Source: Bacteroidaceae bacterium (GTDB lineage: Bacteria; Bacteroidota; Bacteroidia; Bacteroidales; Bacteroidaceae). Taken from it: 64,000 bases of DNA. Where the stretch lies: contig JAFUYT010000006.1 of the NCBI GenBank assembly GCA_017470425.1, positions 1 to 64,000 of the forward strand, given 5' to 3'. The translations under genes and the position numbers were made by a program. Position 1 is the stretch's first letter; every line of letters starts with the position of its first letter. This document shows positions 17,829-28,135 of this stretch, piece by piece. The notes under the pieces were generated by a model. It was given only the letters and a program-made list of their open reading frames with translations, was not told the DNA's origin and did not search any database.

Positions 17829-20800
17829 ACCTGAGACAGCTGTCCCTCGTCAACCGCTACCTCCTGCTACTGGCTGCTGCTTCGATGGCGGCCTGCACGG
17901 GGCAACCGACATCGCAGGATGTCGGCCGCCTGCGGTTGGATACTCTCTCCGACGCAGCCTACCGCTACCACTATCGCAACCTCGACTCCGTAGCCTCCAT
18001 CGCGCAACGCGAACTACAGGAAGCCGCTGCTGGCAACCGACACACCGCTGAGGCAGAAGCGCTGAACCACCTCGCCTTCGAGCGTTTCCAGCGCATGGAC
18101 TTTGACAGCGCACTGGTGCTCAGCCAGCAGGTCAGCCAGGTGACCGACGATGCCGTGGAGCGCCTCGTAGCCGATGTGATGCTGATGCGCCTCTCGCAGC
18201 GCACGAGTGACAACGTGGCTTTCTTCCGTCATCGTGGACATGCGCTCCAGCGCATCGCACGGCTGGAGCGCCGTCAGGACCTCTCGCCGCACAGCCGCCA
18301 GCGGCTGGAATATGCCCGCGGAGATCTCCACATCGTGGCTTCCACCTATTTCTATTATCTCGACCAACAGCAGCGCGCCATTGACGAGATTGACGCGGCA
18401 GAGTCGTTCTGTCGCCTCGAAGCCGACACGGCGCAGTGGCTCTATTTTTGCTATATGCACGGTTCTGGAGGACTCAGCCGACAGCGCGATGCCGCGGCCG
18501 TCGCCAGCGAGGAATTTGACTATCTGCTGAAATGTTTCTGGGTCGCCCGGCGCGATGGCTACCGCTTCTTCGAGGCCAACGCGGCGCAGTCCCTTGCCAT
18601 GCTCTTCGCTGATTCCGTGCGGCTGGAAACTGTCCGGCAGCGACAACCCGAGGTGGTGGCCGTCCTGGAGCAGTACTTTGGACCTGACTCCGTGGCATGG
18701 CACATGGCAGAGGCTGCCCTCCACATCTTCACCGCCTACCACGACCTCTACCAGGAGGCCAACGCCCTGCGCACGCTGGGAGAGCTCGCCTTCGACGGCG
18801 GCGACTTCGCGCGCGCGATACTATATTATCAGCGTGCTCTTGACTGCGTGAACCGTCAGCAGGAGAGCAACGAGCGGACAGTGCCCGTCTGGATCGCCAA
18901 CATCTGCGAGCAGCTCTCCGTGGCCTACAGCGCGCTGGACATGAAGGCCGAGAGCGACCTCTACCGCAACCGCTACCTCGACCTTCTCGACGAGACACGC
19001 GAGGACGCAGAGTTGGAGAGTCGTGTTGAGCAGCTCCATGTGCGCAGCGCCCGTCAACGCCTGATGCTCACCATCATCGTCGTCGTGGCCATTCTCACCG
19101 CCCTCCTCATCTACTTCCTCGTGAGGGCATGGCGCAGACGCAGCAAGAGCGAGGCACGCCTCCAGCATCATCGCTACCTCCAGCTTCAGGAGACTGCCGC
19201 ACAGCAGCGGCAGCAGCAAGACGAGGAGCAGGAACAAATCCTTGAACTGCAGGCCGCCACCCAACAGCGATTGTTGCGCAACAAACGGCAAAATGTGGAG
19301 AAACGTGCGAAGCTGCAGCTCGTACAGGCCATCGTGCCCTTCCTCGACCGCATCATCAACGAGGTGCGGCGCATGACGCGAACGGCGCAGACCAGTCGCG
19401 AGTCGCTCACCTACATCGTGGAGCTCACCACGCGCATCAACGAACTCAACGACCTGTTGACCCAGTGGATTCAGATGGAGCAGGGGCAGCTCAGCCTACA
19501 GATTGCCTCCTTCCCCCTGCAGCCGCTCTTCGAGAGCATCGCCAAGAGCCACTTCGCCTACGAACAGAAGGGGCTGACGCTGCGCGTGGAGCCCACCGTC
19601 CTCAGCGTGAAGGCTGACCGCGCCCTTACCCTCTTTATGCTCAACACCTTAGCTGACAACGCACGTAAGTTCACACCGGCTGGAGGAGGCGTCACCATCA
19701 GTGCCACTGCCAGCGAGAGTGCTGAAGGGCGCTATGTGGAACTCGCTGTCGAGGACACGGGCGTGGGACTCTCCCCGGAGGACATCGACACGCTCCTCCA
19801 CCAGAAGGTCTATGATGCAGCGAAAATCGGACAGGAAGTCGAAAGCCGCCAGAAGGGCTTTGGCTTCGGACTCATGAACTGCAAGGGCATCATCGAGAAA
19901 TACCGCAAGACGAACCCGCTCTTCCACGTCTGCAAAATGGGCATCGACAGCGCAGTGGGGCAGGGGAGTCGCTTCTGGTTCCGGTTGCCGCAGGTGCTGG
20001 CCATACTGGCTGTATGGATGATGCCTTTGTCCCTTACCCTCATGCCCTTAAGCCTCTTCGCAGAGACGAAGGCATCGTCTGCTGGCACGCTGCCTCGGCA
20101 GCAGGCACAGGTCTATGTGCTCGCGGACTCCGTCTATTTCTGCAACCTCCACGGCCGCTATGCCGACGCCATCGCCTTTGCCGACAGCGCCCTCAACGCC
20201 ATCAGCCGCAACCACGTCACACATCGTCGGCCCACCCATGACCGTCTCTCGCTCATGGACACTGGGCAAGAGCCCCTGGAATGGGTATGGTGGCAGCGTC
20301 AGGAGCAGGCGGACTACTCCCTACTGCTGGGTCTGCGCAACGAGATTGCCGTGGCCGCACTGGCGCTCCACAACTGGCCCCTCTACCGCTACAACAACCG
20401 AATCTACACACATCTCTATAAGCTCACCAACCAAGATCCCACACTCGAAGCCTTCTGTCAGCAGACGGAACGTGCTCAGCAGCGCGACCGTATGGGGCTC
20501 TTCGCGATGGTCGCTCTTCTGCTCATCTGCCTCACGGCGCTCTACATCCTCTGGCTGCGGCCACGGTTCCAGATGCGCCAGTCGATGCGAGAGCTCAGCC
20601 AGCAGCGTCTCCAGCTCCTGCAACAGACCAACGAGGAGGAGCGGGAGCATCGCCAGACGGTTATCGAACAGGCCGAGGATGAGCACCGCCGTCGCCTCTA
20701 CGAGGAAGAGAGGCTCCACGTGCAGAACCAGATCATCGACAACTGTCTCTCGACCATCAAGCACGAGACCATGTACTACCCCGGACGCATTCAGCAGCTG

Positions 20801-21424
20801 GCACAGCGCATCCTGAAGGAAACAGAGGAACCCGCTGCCTCCCCGCAGCTGGCAACCCTTAGTGAGACCACATCGTACTACAAGGAAATCTACACGCTCC
20901 TCAGCGAGCAGGCGATGGGACAGTCCGAAGCCCTGAACTTCCGTCGGCGTAGCATCCTGGCTGAAGAACTGCTGAAGCCTCTGCCGCAGCGCGCACAGCT
21001 CCTTTCGCGCAAGCACGGGATCACCATCGAGTTGGACATCAAGAACAGGTTGGGTGAGCGCCAGCTACGCGGCGACACAGACCTCCTGCAGATGCTCCTC
21101 GAAACGCTCCTCGAAGCAGAGCTGACGCTGACCATAGGGCAGGGGAGTGCAGGCCTCTCCGAGCTTCCCCTCCACATCCTCGTGACAGCAGACGGCTCCT
21201 TCGCCCGCTTCGCTATCGAGAACCTGGTCGTAGCCCTCACCCCAGAACAGCAGCAAGAGCTCTTCATGCCCCACGCCGGCAGCATCCCCTTCCTCGTCGC
21301 TAAGCAGATCATCCGCGAGCACGACACTTTCCTTGGGCACCCCGGTTGCCGCATCACCGCAGAAGCCCATGAGCAAGGGCACATCCTATGGTTCACCCTC
21401 CCCACCATCCATCAAACCACATAG
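17825..21424 (+). CDS. Large two-part sensor histidine kinase, DUF5112/DUF5113-like
   Basis: 1,199 residues with a GTG start coupled to the upstream gene. An N-terminal signal with a lipobox-like LAAASMAAC is followed by TPR-like helices to about 400, a membrane segment (about 412-434), a coiled coil, and a HATPase domain with N-box LADNARKF (about 607), D-box VEDTGVGL and G-box GFGFGLMNC. A second membrane segment (about 724-746), a further sensor-like region, a third segment (about 891-911), a coiled coil and an H-box-like STIKHETMYYP (His980) follow. The second half lacks N and G boxes. The first half lacks an obvious phospho-His. It resembles Bacteroidales kinases with DUF5112/DUF5113 domains. 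The signal is unknown. Confidence 0.8.
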   Translation: MNLRQLSLVNRYLLLLAAASMAACTGQPTSQDVGRLRLDTLSDAAYRYHYRNLDSVASIAQRELQEAAAGNRHTAEAEALNHLAFERFQRMDFDSALVLSQQVSQVTDDAVERLVADVMLMRLSQRTSDNVAFFRHRGHALQRIARLERRQDLSPHSRQRLEYARGDLHIVASTYFYYLDQQQRAIDEIDAAESFCRLEADTAQWLYFCYMHGSGGLSRQRDAAAVASEEFDYLLKCFWVARRDGYRFFEANAAQSLAMLFADSVRLETVRQRQPEVVAVLEQYFGPDSVAWHMAEAALHIFTAYHDLYQEANALRTLGELAFDGGDFARAILYYQRALDCVNRQQESNERTVPVWIANICEQLSVAYSALDMKAESDLYRNRYLDLLDETREDAELESRVEQLHVRSARQRLMLTIIVVVAILTALLIYFLVRAWRRRSKSEARLQHHRYLQLQETAAQQRQQQDEEQEQILELQAATQQRLLRNKRQNVEKRAKLQLVQAIVPFLDRIINEVRRMTRTAQTSRESLTYIVELTTRINELNDLLTQWIQMEQGQLSLQIASFPLQPLFESIAKSHFAYEQKGLTLRVEPTVLSVKADRALTLFMLNTLADNARKFTPAGGGVTISATASESAEGRYVELAVEDTGVGLSPEDIDTLLHQKVYDAAKIGQEVESRQKGFGFGLMNCKGIIEKYRKTNPLFHVCKMGIDSAVGQGSRFWFRLPQVLAILAVWMMPLSLTLMPLSLFAETKASSAGTLPRQQAQVYVLADSVYFCNLHGRYADAIAFADSALNAISRNHVTHRRPTHDRLSLMDTGQEPLEWVWWQRQEQADYSLLLGLRNEIAVAALALHNWPLYRYNNRIYTHLYKLTNQDPTLEAFCQQTERAQQRDRMGLFAMVALLLICLTALYILWLRPRFQMRQSMRELSQQRLQLLQQTNEEEREHRQTVIEQAEDEHRRRLYEEERLHVQNQIIDNCLSTIKHETMYYPGRIQQLAQRILKETEEPAASPQLATLSETTSYYKEIYTLLSEQAMGQSEALNFRRRSILAEELLKPLPQRAQLLSRKHGITIELDIKNRLGERQLRGDTDLLQMLLETLLEAELTLTIGQGSAGLSELPLHILVTADGSFARFAIENLVVALTPEQQQELFMPHAGSIPFLVAKQIIREHDTFLGHPGCRITAEAHEQGHILWFTLPTIHQTT

Positions 21425-21498
21425 CTCCCATTATCTATTTTGTCCATTATCCATTGTCCATTTCCCATTATCCATTTTCCATTATACACAAAACCATC
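21425..21498. repeat. TCCATT-rich intergenic tandem tract
   Basis: Between the kinase and regulator genes the spacer is made of repeats of TTATCCATTTTGTCCATTAT-like units. It is the complement of the ATGGACAATGG filler seen at 4706-4754. It has been skipped as coding: an in-frame ATG at 21388 would translate it. Confidence 0.55.
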
Positions 21499-22221
21499 AT
21501 GGATCCTTTCAAAGTCATCATTGTAGAAGACGTGAAACTCGAGCTCAAAGGCACCGAGGAGATCTTCCGAACGGACATTCCTGAAGCCGAAGTGCTGGGA
21601 ACCGCCATGAACGAAAGCGAGCTCTGGAAGCTCATGCGACAGCAGTTGCCTGACCTCCTGCTCCTCGACCTGGGTCTGGGAGGCTCCACCACCGTGGGCG
21701 TAGATATCTGTCGGCAGGTGCACACAACATACCCACAAGTGAAAGTGCTGATTTTCACGGGCGAGATTCTCAACGAACGACTATGGGTGGATGCCCTCGC
21801 AGCAGGTGCCCACGGTATCATCCTGAAGACGGGTGAGCTGCTCACACGCAACGATGTGCAACTGGTCATGGACGGCCGCCATCTGGTCTTCAACGAGCCT
21901 ATCCTCGAGAAGATCGTGGCACGTTTCCGCAAGAGTGTCATCACAGAGACACGCCGTACCGATGCTGTCATCGACTACGATATCGATGAATACGACGAGC
22001 GCTTCCTCCGTCACCTCGCTCTCGGCTACACCAAGGACATGATCGCAGCCCTCAAAGGGATGCCTTTCGGTGTGAAGAGCCTGGAGAAGCGACAGGCAGA
22101 CCTCATCAACCGCCTGTTCTCCGAGAACGAGCGCAACGGCGTGAACGCCACTCGCTTAGTGGTGAGAGCTCTGCAACTTAGAATCATTGACTTAGATCAC
22201 CTGAAAGCTGACGATGAGTAA
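21499..22221 (+). CDS. Response regulator with LuxR-like output domain
   Basis: 240 residues. The receiver domain has the acidic pair in VIIVEDVKLE, the phospho-acceptor Asp in LLLLDLGLGG, the Thr in LIFTGEI and the Lys in IILKTGE. The C-terminal part (about 155-240; DERFLRHLALGYTKDMIAAL, LEKRQADLINRLF) looks like a LuxR/NarL-type helix-turn-helix but is divergent. I start at MDPFKVIIVEDV (21499). It is the evident partner of the upstream sensor kinase. Its last 8 bp overlap the helicase gene. Confidence 0.85.
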   Translation: MDPFKVIIVEDVKLELKGTEEIFRTDIPEAEVLGTAMNESELWKLMRQQLPDLLLLDLGLGGSTTVGVDICRQVHTTYPQVKVLIFTGEILNERLWVDALAAGAHGIILKTGELLTRNDVQLVMDGRHLVFNEPILEKIVARFRKSVITETRRTDAVIDYDIDEYDERFLRHLALGYTKDMIAALKGMPFGVKSLEKRQADLINRLFSENERNGVNATRLVVRALQLRIIDLDHLKADDE

Positions 22222-24577
22222 CCTGAACCTCGACGACCTGAACCCTGCACAGCGCGAAGCTGTCCTCTACTGCGACGGTCCCTCCCTCGTCATCGCCGGA
22301 GCCGGCTCTGGCAAGACGCGTGTGCTGACCTATAAGATTGCATACCTCCTCAGTCAGGGCATGGCCCCATGGAACATTTTGGCGCTGACCTTCACCAACA
22401 AAGCTGCCGACGAGATGAAGCAGCGTATCGCTACGCAGGTGGGAGGACAGCAGGCGCAACGCCTGTGGATGGGGACGTTCCATAGTATCTTCGCGCGCAT
22501 CCTGCGCATGGAGCATGAGACCATCGGTTTCTCGGGGGACTTCACGATCTATGACTCCGCAGATTCCAAGAGCCTGATCAAGTCCATCGTCCGCGAGATG
22601 CAGCTCGACGAGAAGATCTACAAGCCCGGAGCTGTGCTCGCTCATATCTCTGCGGCCAAGAACCGGCTCATCCTGCCATCGCAGTATCAGGCCAACCCCG
22701 AACTCTACAAAGCCGACCAAGCCAGCAAGATCCCGGCCACGGGCGAGATCTACAAGCGCTATTGGCAACGCTGTCGGCAGGCCGATGCGCTGGACTTCGA
22801 TGACATCCTCGTCTATACCTATCTCCTCTTTGCCAAGCGACCAGAAATCCTGGCGAAGTACGAGGAGCATTTCGACTTTGTCCTGGTCGATGAGTACCAG
22901 GACACGAACTACGCCCAGCACGCTATCGTATGGCAGCTGACGCAGCACAAGAAGCGCGTCTGTGTCGTGGGTGACGACGCCCAAAGCATTTATAGCTTTC
23001 GTGGAGCCAACATTGACAACATTCTCACATTCCAGAAGTTATACGAAGGTGCCAAGCTCTTCAAGCTTGAACGAAACTATCGTTCTACACAGAATATTGT
23101 CAATGCGGCCAACAGCGTCATCAAGCACAACCGCGGACAGATTTATAAAGAGGTGTATTCCGAGAAGGTCGTGGGAGAGCCTATCCACGCCTACAGCTAC
23201 TACAGCGACCTCGAAGAGGCGGCGGGAGTGGCCAAGAAGATCATGAACCTCAACCGCTACGACCATGTCCCGTGGGACGAGATCGCGATTCTCTATCGCA
23301 CCAACGCACAGAGCCGTACCTTCGAGGAGGCCTTCCGCAAGCAGAACATCCCGTATCGCATCTATGGAGGTACCTCGTTCTATCAGCGCAAGGAGATCAA
23401 GGACACAATCGCGTACTTCCGGCTGGCCGTGAACCCCAACGACGAGGAGGCTATCAAGCGCGTCATTAACTATCCGGCACGGGGCATCGGACAGACCACC
23501 GTCAACAAGGTGCTTGCCGTAGCTACGGAGCAGAACGTCAGCGTCTGGCAGGTTCTCTCGCATCTCAATGAGTATCAGGCAGGTATCAATCGCGGAACAG
23601 AGGCCAAGATCTTCAGTTTCGTCCAGCTCATTGAGAGCTTCCGCGCCGTCGCCATGCAGGAAGATGCAGCGCATCTTGGCCTTCGGATCGTGAAGGAATC
23701 GGGCGTGATGACCGAGATATTCAGAGGTCGCGAGCCAGAGGACATCTCGCGCCAGGAAAACCTGCAGGAGCTTCTGGATGGTATGCAGCAGTTCGTCGAT
23801 GACAGGGTAGAAGAAGAGGGGAGTGAACGGGCCTATATGACTCATTATCTGCAAGAAGTGTCACTCATTAGCGACCTCGATGAGAGCGATGGCGATCAGA
23901 CGGAGAAGGTCTCGCTCATGACGATTCACTCGGCGAAGGGCCTGGAATTCAGAGTCGTATTCATCGTGGGATTGGAAGAAAACCTGTTCCCGAACCAGAT
24001 GGCAGCTACGTCGCCACGCGAGATGGAGGAAGAACGCCGCTTGTTCTACGTGGCCATCACACGTGCTGAAGAACAATGTTTCCTCACGTATGCCCAGAAT
24101 CGTTACCGCTATGGCAAGAGCGAGTTCTGCACGCCCAGCTGCTTCCTGCGAGAGATTGATGAGCGTTACTTGCGCCTCGAAAACAATGTCTCCGCAACAC
24201 CGCGTCCTCGCAGCTTCTCCAAGTTCGGCTTCGATGACGATTTCAGCAATTACACGCCGCGCCCAACTTCCACATCCTCATCACGTCCCAGCTCCTCATC
24301 AAGCTTGGGCATCACATCCTCAAATTCTTTCTTTGACGATAGTCGTTCCCTAAAACATGCAGGTGTTCGCACACCAGCCACAGAACTATCTGTTGAACAA
24401 ACGCCCACAGCTGCTGGCGTCCTGTCCGTAGGCACACGCATCGAACACGCACGCTTCGGTCAAGGCACCGTCTTGTCCCTCACAGGCACAGGCATCGACG
24501 CCAAAGCCACCGTCAACTTTGACAACGTAGGCACCAAGCAGCTTCTCCTGCGCTTCGCCAAATTCAGCATCATCTAA
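22214..24577 (+). CDS. pcrA: UvrD/PcrA-type superfamily-1 DNA helicase
   Basis: 787 residues with every SF1A motif in order: LNPAQREAV (Q motif), GAGSGKTRVLTYKIA (Walker A), FTNKAADEM (Ia), LVDEYQDTNYAQ (II), VVGDDAQSIYSFRGA (III), LERNYRST (IV), TIHSAKGLEFRVVFIVGLEE (V) and YVAITRAEEQC (VI). It unwinds DNA 3' to 5' in nucleotide-excision repair, mismatch repair and replication restart. The C-terminus ends in a Ser-rich linker and a small domain (IEHARFGQGTVLSLTGTG … ATVNF) as in PcrA. Coupling to a two-component system is probably incidental. Confidence 0.95.
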   Translation: MSNLNLDDLNPAQREAVLYCDGPSLVIAGAGSGKTRVLTYKIAYLLSQGMAPWNILALTFTNKAADEMKQRIATQVGGQQAQRLWMGTFHSIFARILRMEHETIGFSGDFTIYDSADSKSLIKSIVREMQLDEKIYKPGAVLAHISAAKNRLILPSQYQANPELYKADQASKIPATGEIYKRYWQRCRQADALDFDDILVYTYLLFAKRPEILAKYEEHFDFVLVDEYQDTNYAQHAIVWQLTQHKKRVCVVGDDAQSIYSFRGANIDNILTFQKLYEGAKLFKLERNYRSTQNIVNAANSVIKHNRGQIYKEVYSEKVVGEPIHAYSYYSDLEEAAGVAKKIMNLNRYDHVPWDEIAILYRTNAQSRTFEEAFRKQNIPYRIYGGTSFYQRKEIKDTIAYFRLAVNPNDEEAIKRVINYPARGIGQTTVNKVLAVATEQNVSVWQVLSHLNEYQAGINRGTEAKIFSFVQLIESFRAVAMQEDAAHLGLRIVKESGVMTEIFRGREPEDISRQENLQELLDGMQQFVDDRVEEEGSERAYMTHYLQEVSLISDLDESDGDQTEKVSLMTIHSAKGLEFRVVFIVGLEENLFPNQMAATSPREMEEERRLFYVAITRAEEQCFLTYAQNRYRYGKSEFCTPSCFLREIDERYLRLENNVSATPRPRSFSKFGFDDDFSNYTPRPTSTSSSRPSSSSSLGITSSNSFFDDSRSLKHAGVRTPATELSVEQTPTAAGVLSVGTRIEHARFGQGTVLSLTGTGIDAKATVNFDNVGTKQLLLRFAKFSII

Positions 24578-24683
24578 AAACGGCCACTCTTAAATGCTAA
24601 TGCCTGTTATGTTTAATAGGTGAGCTTCCCTGTACCCTTTCATATAAAAATCGTGGACGGAAGACAAAAAGAAGCGTATCAAG

Positions 24684-24715
24684 TTGGCTGCATCAAGAAA
24701 ATCCACTATTTTTGC
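24684..24715 (+). promoter_or_regulatory. Promoter for the secreted protease-like gene
   Basis: GTTG (24683-24686) and TATTTTTGC (24707-24715) are spaced 20 bp and precede the ATG at 24747 by a 31-nt leader. This matches the Bacteroidetes consensus with one weak -33 position. Confidence 0.6.
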
Positions 24716-24746
24716 GGCAAGAAAAAGGACAACTAACTAAATCAAT

Positions 24747-27461
24747 ATGAAAAAGATTTCCTTATTGACGGCATCAATGCTCCTCTTGCTCAGCGGGTTC
24801 CTCAGCACGGTAAAGGCTGACGACACCAACATGACATCGTACATCGTGAACCCCAGCTTTGAGCAAGGTACGGACGGATGGTCGCTTACGAATTTCGTGA
24901 CACAAGGCAACAAATCCTTCAAGATGACGGACGGTGCCATCTACATCGAGAAATGGACAGGCATCGGCGGCGCTGTTGGCAACGCGTCGGCCTCACAGAA
25001 GATTATGTGGCTCCCGGCCGGCAACTATCGTATGGTCGTGGGTGCTCACAACATTCAGCAGAAGCAGTCCGGCGATGCCAATGGCACGGATGAGGAACAG
25101 ACAGGCGCCAGCATCTACGCCCTCAAGACATCGAACAAAACAACTGTGACGGCTCCTGCTGACTACAGCATTGAGTTCAGCACCGAAGGCGGAAGCACGG
25201 CCGTGACCATCGGCTTCAATGCCACCAATGCAACAGGTAACTGGCTGTGTGTCGATAATTTCCGGCTCTACTATGTCTCGGCCAACCTCACCATGTTGCA
25301 GACTGCCATCACAAATGCCCAGAAAGTCATCACAGACTCCGAGAAGTCTTCCTACGCTGGCCTACAGCCTGCCATCAAAGTCGCTTTGACTGCAGCTATC
25401 GCAAACGCACAGGCTGCCACAGAGGCAACTTCCGACGAGGAACTGCGCATGCTGGCATTCGAACTGGTTAAGAATCATGAGGTTGCAAAGCAGAATCTCG
25501 ACGATCTCAAGGCTCTGAAGACCCTGACGACCCGAAGCGCATCCTTATTGACGAAAGAGATGGCGAAGGTTTATCTGGATGCGTTGCAAATAGCTTATGA
25601 TGAAGCGATTGAGTTCTTGAAGCTGGAGACAGATGCCCCCGTGGCTGCTGTCACCGAACGCCTCCAGGCGGCCTACGATGCTGCGGATGCCAGCCGCGCC
25701 GCAAGGACTGCTCTCAACAATTCTATCACCACCGCTACCCGACTGCTCAACAACACGACTAACAACGTCATCACCGAAGGACGCGAGGAGTTCGAGGCAG
25801 CTATCAACGCTGCCATCGCCGTGCGTGATAGCGATACAGCTACGCCGGAAGAGATGACACAGGCCAAGAAAGATATCGAGAATGCTACCCTACTCGCCCA
25901 CGTCCTGAATCCTACGGGTACGACAAACCTGACCGTGAAGACCGGAACCGTCATCGCGGGTACAACCGTGATGTTTGCCCGCGGCACCTTTGGAGGCACC
26001 TCCAAGGAGGCTGGTTTCTGCTGGAGTGAGTCGCCCGAACCAACCATCTTCGATAGCCGCGCTACCACGTATTATGACAACAATGGCAACATCTACTACA
26101 TGGAGGACGTGAAGCCTGCAACGGTCTATTACGTACGCGCTTACGCCTTCACCAGCGGCTACCGTCTTTTCTATGGAGACATTGTCAAGGTGGCTACACT
26201 GCCGAAGGGCAACACCAGTGGTTACTACGACGAAGGCGGCCCCGACGAAGCTACGAACAAGCGCGTCCGCGAGGCTTTCCAGAATGCAATGGACATCTGG
26301 AACAGTGTAAACTCCCTCGACAACTTCACGCCCAGCGTTCACTACAGCGCTGGCACACCGACCGCAGACTGCTCCTATGGCGGATGGATCCGTATGGGTG
26401 CCAACTCCAGCTACCAGCGTACGGGAACTATCATGCATGAGATGGCTCACGGCGTGGGCGTCATCCCCAACGACAAGGGATGGAACAACGCCACCTATCG
26501 TGCAGGTACGACATCTGGCATCTGGCTCGGCCCGCGCGTGGATCGTGTCGTGCAGTTCTTGGAGAACAATGCTTCGGCACACCTCAACGGCGACTACCAG
26601 CACATGTGGCCCTACGGCATCAATGGAGCTGGCGAGGACACGGGGGCACCTATGCTCTATCGCGGCAACGGACTGATTATCGAAGCGCTGATTGAGGACG
26701 GCCTGATTGCCCCGAACCAGAACTTCGCACATCCTGCCTACACCTTCACTCAGGACGACGACACCAAGTACTACCTCAAGAGCGAGGCCACCAACCGCGG
26801 GCTCGCCACCTCGTACCTCCGTCAGACCTCCGCCACGAACATCCGCTTCGAAGCGATGACCGCCGACGAAGCCTTTGCCAACGACTCCTGCGCGTGGTAC
26901 ATCACTTACAACCCCAAGACTTGTTACTACTCCTTCAAGAACGCTGCCACAGGGCGCTACCTCAGTATGTCAACGGGCACGGCGACCGCTTCCACCGGCA
27001 CAGCCAACACCACCTTCCAACTCTTGGGCGCCCGTGCTCAAACGACGTTGGATGATTTCACCTTCGCAGGCACTTCCTACTGGGTGGTCTCCTCCAACAA
27101 TCACTATGCCATGAATGCCACCGCTACGGGCGCCTCAGGAACGTCCTTCAACCATAACAACAGCGCTACAACGCAGCGTTGGCTGCTTCTCACCGGCGAC
27201 GAGGTCACCCGCTTCGCTGAAGCACGCGGCGAGACAGTCGGCATCGTGAAGACCAAGACAGCCATCGAGGCCGACGTGCATGTCGTGAGCGGACAGGGCG
27301 TCATCAGCATCACGGCCGTGGGCCAGGGACAGGACGTCCACGTCTATTCCCTCGACGGTCGCGAGGTCAAGCGCCTGTATGTCCAGTGCGATGCCTCCAC
27401 CCGTGTCTATGTCCCGCGTGGCCTCTATCTGGTCAACGGCAAAAAGGTTCTCGTCCGATAA
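24747..27461 (+). CDS. Secreted multidomain protein with HEMAH metalloprotease-like motif and sorting tail
   Basis: 904 residues. Signal peptide; a carbohydrate-binding-like jelly-roll region opening TSYIVNPSFEQGTDGW (about 30-185); helical FIVAR-like repeats (about 190-385; LQTAITNAQKVI, ATPEEMTQAKKDIENATLL); an Fn3/Ig-like strand region (about 390-480); a domain with HEMAHGVGVIPND (His564, Glu565, His568); a C-terminal region rich in YYLKSEATNRGL-type strands; and a sorting-like tail (VYSLDGREVKRL … RGLYLVNGKKVLVR). It is probably exported by the type IX route and surface-attached. The usual third metzincin ligand position is Pro, so zinc catalysis is unproven. The substrate is unknown. Confidence 0.7.
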   Translation: MKKISLLTASMLLLLSGFLSTVKADDTNMTSYIVNPSFEQGTDGWSLTNFVTQGNKSFKMTDGAIYIEKWTGIGGAVGNASASQKIMWLPAGNYRMVVGAHNIQQKQSGDANGTDEEQTGASIYALKTSNKTTVTAPADYSIEFSTEGGSTAVTIGFNATNATGNWLCVDNFRLYYVSANLTMLQTAITNAQKVITDSEKSSYAGLQPAIKVALTAAIANAQAATEATSDEELRMLAFELVKNHEVAKQNLDDLKALKTLTTRSASLLTKEMAKVYLDALQIAYDEAIEFLKLETDAPVAAVTERLQAAYDAADASRAARTALNNSITTATRLLNNTTNNVITEGREEFEAAINAAIAVRDSDTATPEEMTQAKKDIENATLLAHVLNPTGTTNLTVKTGTVIAGTTVMFARGTFGGTSKEAGFCWSESPEPTIFDSRATTYYDNNGNIYYMEDVKPATVYYVRAYAFTSGYRLFYGDIVKVATLPKGNTSGYYDEGGPDEATNKRVREAFQNAMDIWNSVNSLDNFTPSVHYSAGTPTADCSYGGWIRMGANSSYQRTGTIMHEMAHGVGVIPNDKGWNNATYRAGTTSGIWLGPRVDRVVQFLENNASAHLNGDYQHMWPYGINGAGEDTGAPMLYRGNGLIIEALIEDGLIAPNQNFAHPAYTFTQDDDTKYYLKSEATNRGLATSYLRQTSATNIRFEAMTADEAFANDSCAWYITYNPKTCYYSFKNAATGRYLSMSTGTATASTGTANTTFQLLGARAQTTLDDFTFAGTSYWVVSSNNHYAMNATATGASGTSFNHNNSATTQRWLLLTGDEVTRFAEARGETVGIVKTKTAIEADVHVVSGQGVISITAVGQGQDVHVYSLDGREVKRLYVQCDASTRVYVPRGLYLVNGKKVLVR

Positions 27462-27501
27462 CCCTTCAACTTTCAACTCTCAACTTTAAACTCCCCCTTC
27501 C

Positions 27502-28113
27502 ATGTACATCATCGGCATCGCAGGCGGCACCGGCTCAGGCAAGACCACCGTCGTTCGCAAGATCGTAGAGTCCCTGCCCAATTCGCAGGTGGCTGTCATC
27601 CCACAGGACTCCTACTACAACGATAACACGGGCATCCCCATGGAAGAGCGCCGGAAGATCAACTTCGACCATCCCAACGCCTTCGACTGGAAGCTACTGA
27701 TTCATCAGATCAACGAGCTGCGCGCCGGGCGCTCCATCGAGCAGCCCACCTACTCCTATATTGAGAGCAACCGTCTGCCCGAGACCGTCCACATTGAGCC
27801 CTGTGAGGTCATCATCATCGAGGGGATTATGGCGTTGTGCCGCAAGGAGCTGCGCGACCTGATGGACCTGAAGATCTTTGTCGATGCCGACCCCGACGAC
27901 CGCCTCATCCGTGTCATCAGCCGCGATATGGCTGAGCGAGGACGCACAGCGCAGATGGTGATGGACCGCTATATCGATGTCCTGAAACCCATGCATCTGG
28001 AGTTCATCGAGCCCACGAAGCGCTATGCCGACCTGATCATCCCGCAGGGTGGAGCCAACCAGAAGGCCATCGACATCATGCGCACCTACATCATCCATCG
28101 CCTGAAGCCCTGA
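27502..28113 (+). CDS. udk: Uridine kinase
   Basis: Phosphorylates uridine and cytidine to UMP and CMP (pyrimidine salvage). The 203-residue P-loop protein has GIAGGTGSGKTTVVRKI at the N-terminus, VIPQDSYYND, NFDHPNAFDW, the YSYIESNR segment and IIIEGIMALC, all typical of Udk. It lies 40 bp after the secreted protein, across an ACTTTCAACTCTCAACTTT tract. It is closely followed by a lytic transglycosylase and a helicase gene. Confidence 0.95.
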   Translation: MYIIGIAGGTGSGKTTVVRKIVESLPNSQVAVIPQDSYYNDNTGIPMEERRKINFDHPNAFDWKLLIHQINELRAGRSIEQPTYSYIESNRLPETVHIEPCEVIIIEGIMALCRKELRDLMDLKIFVDADPDDRLIRVISRDMAERGRTAQMVMDRYIDVLKPMHLEFIEPTKRYADLIIPQGGANQKAIDIMRTYIIHRLKP

Positions 28114-28135
28114 GCTCTTCACTGCGCTGCCATCT

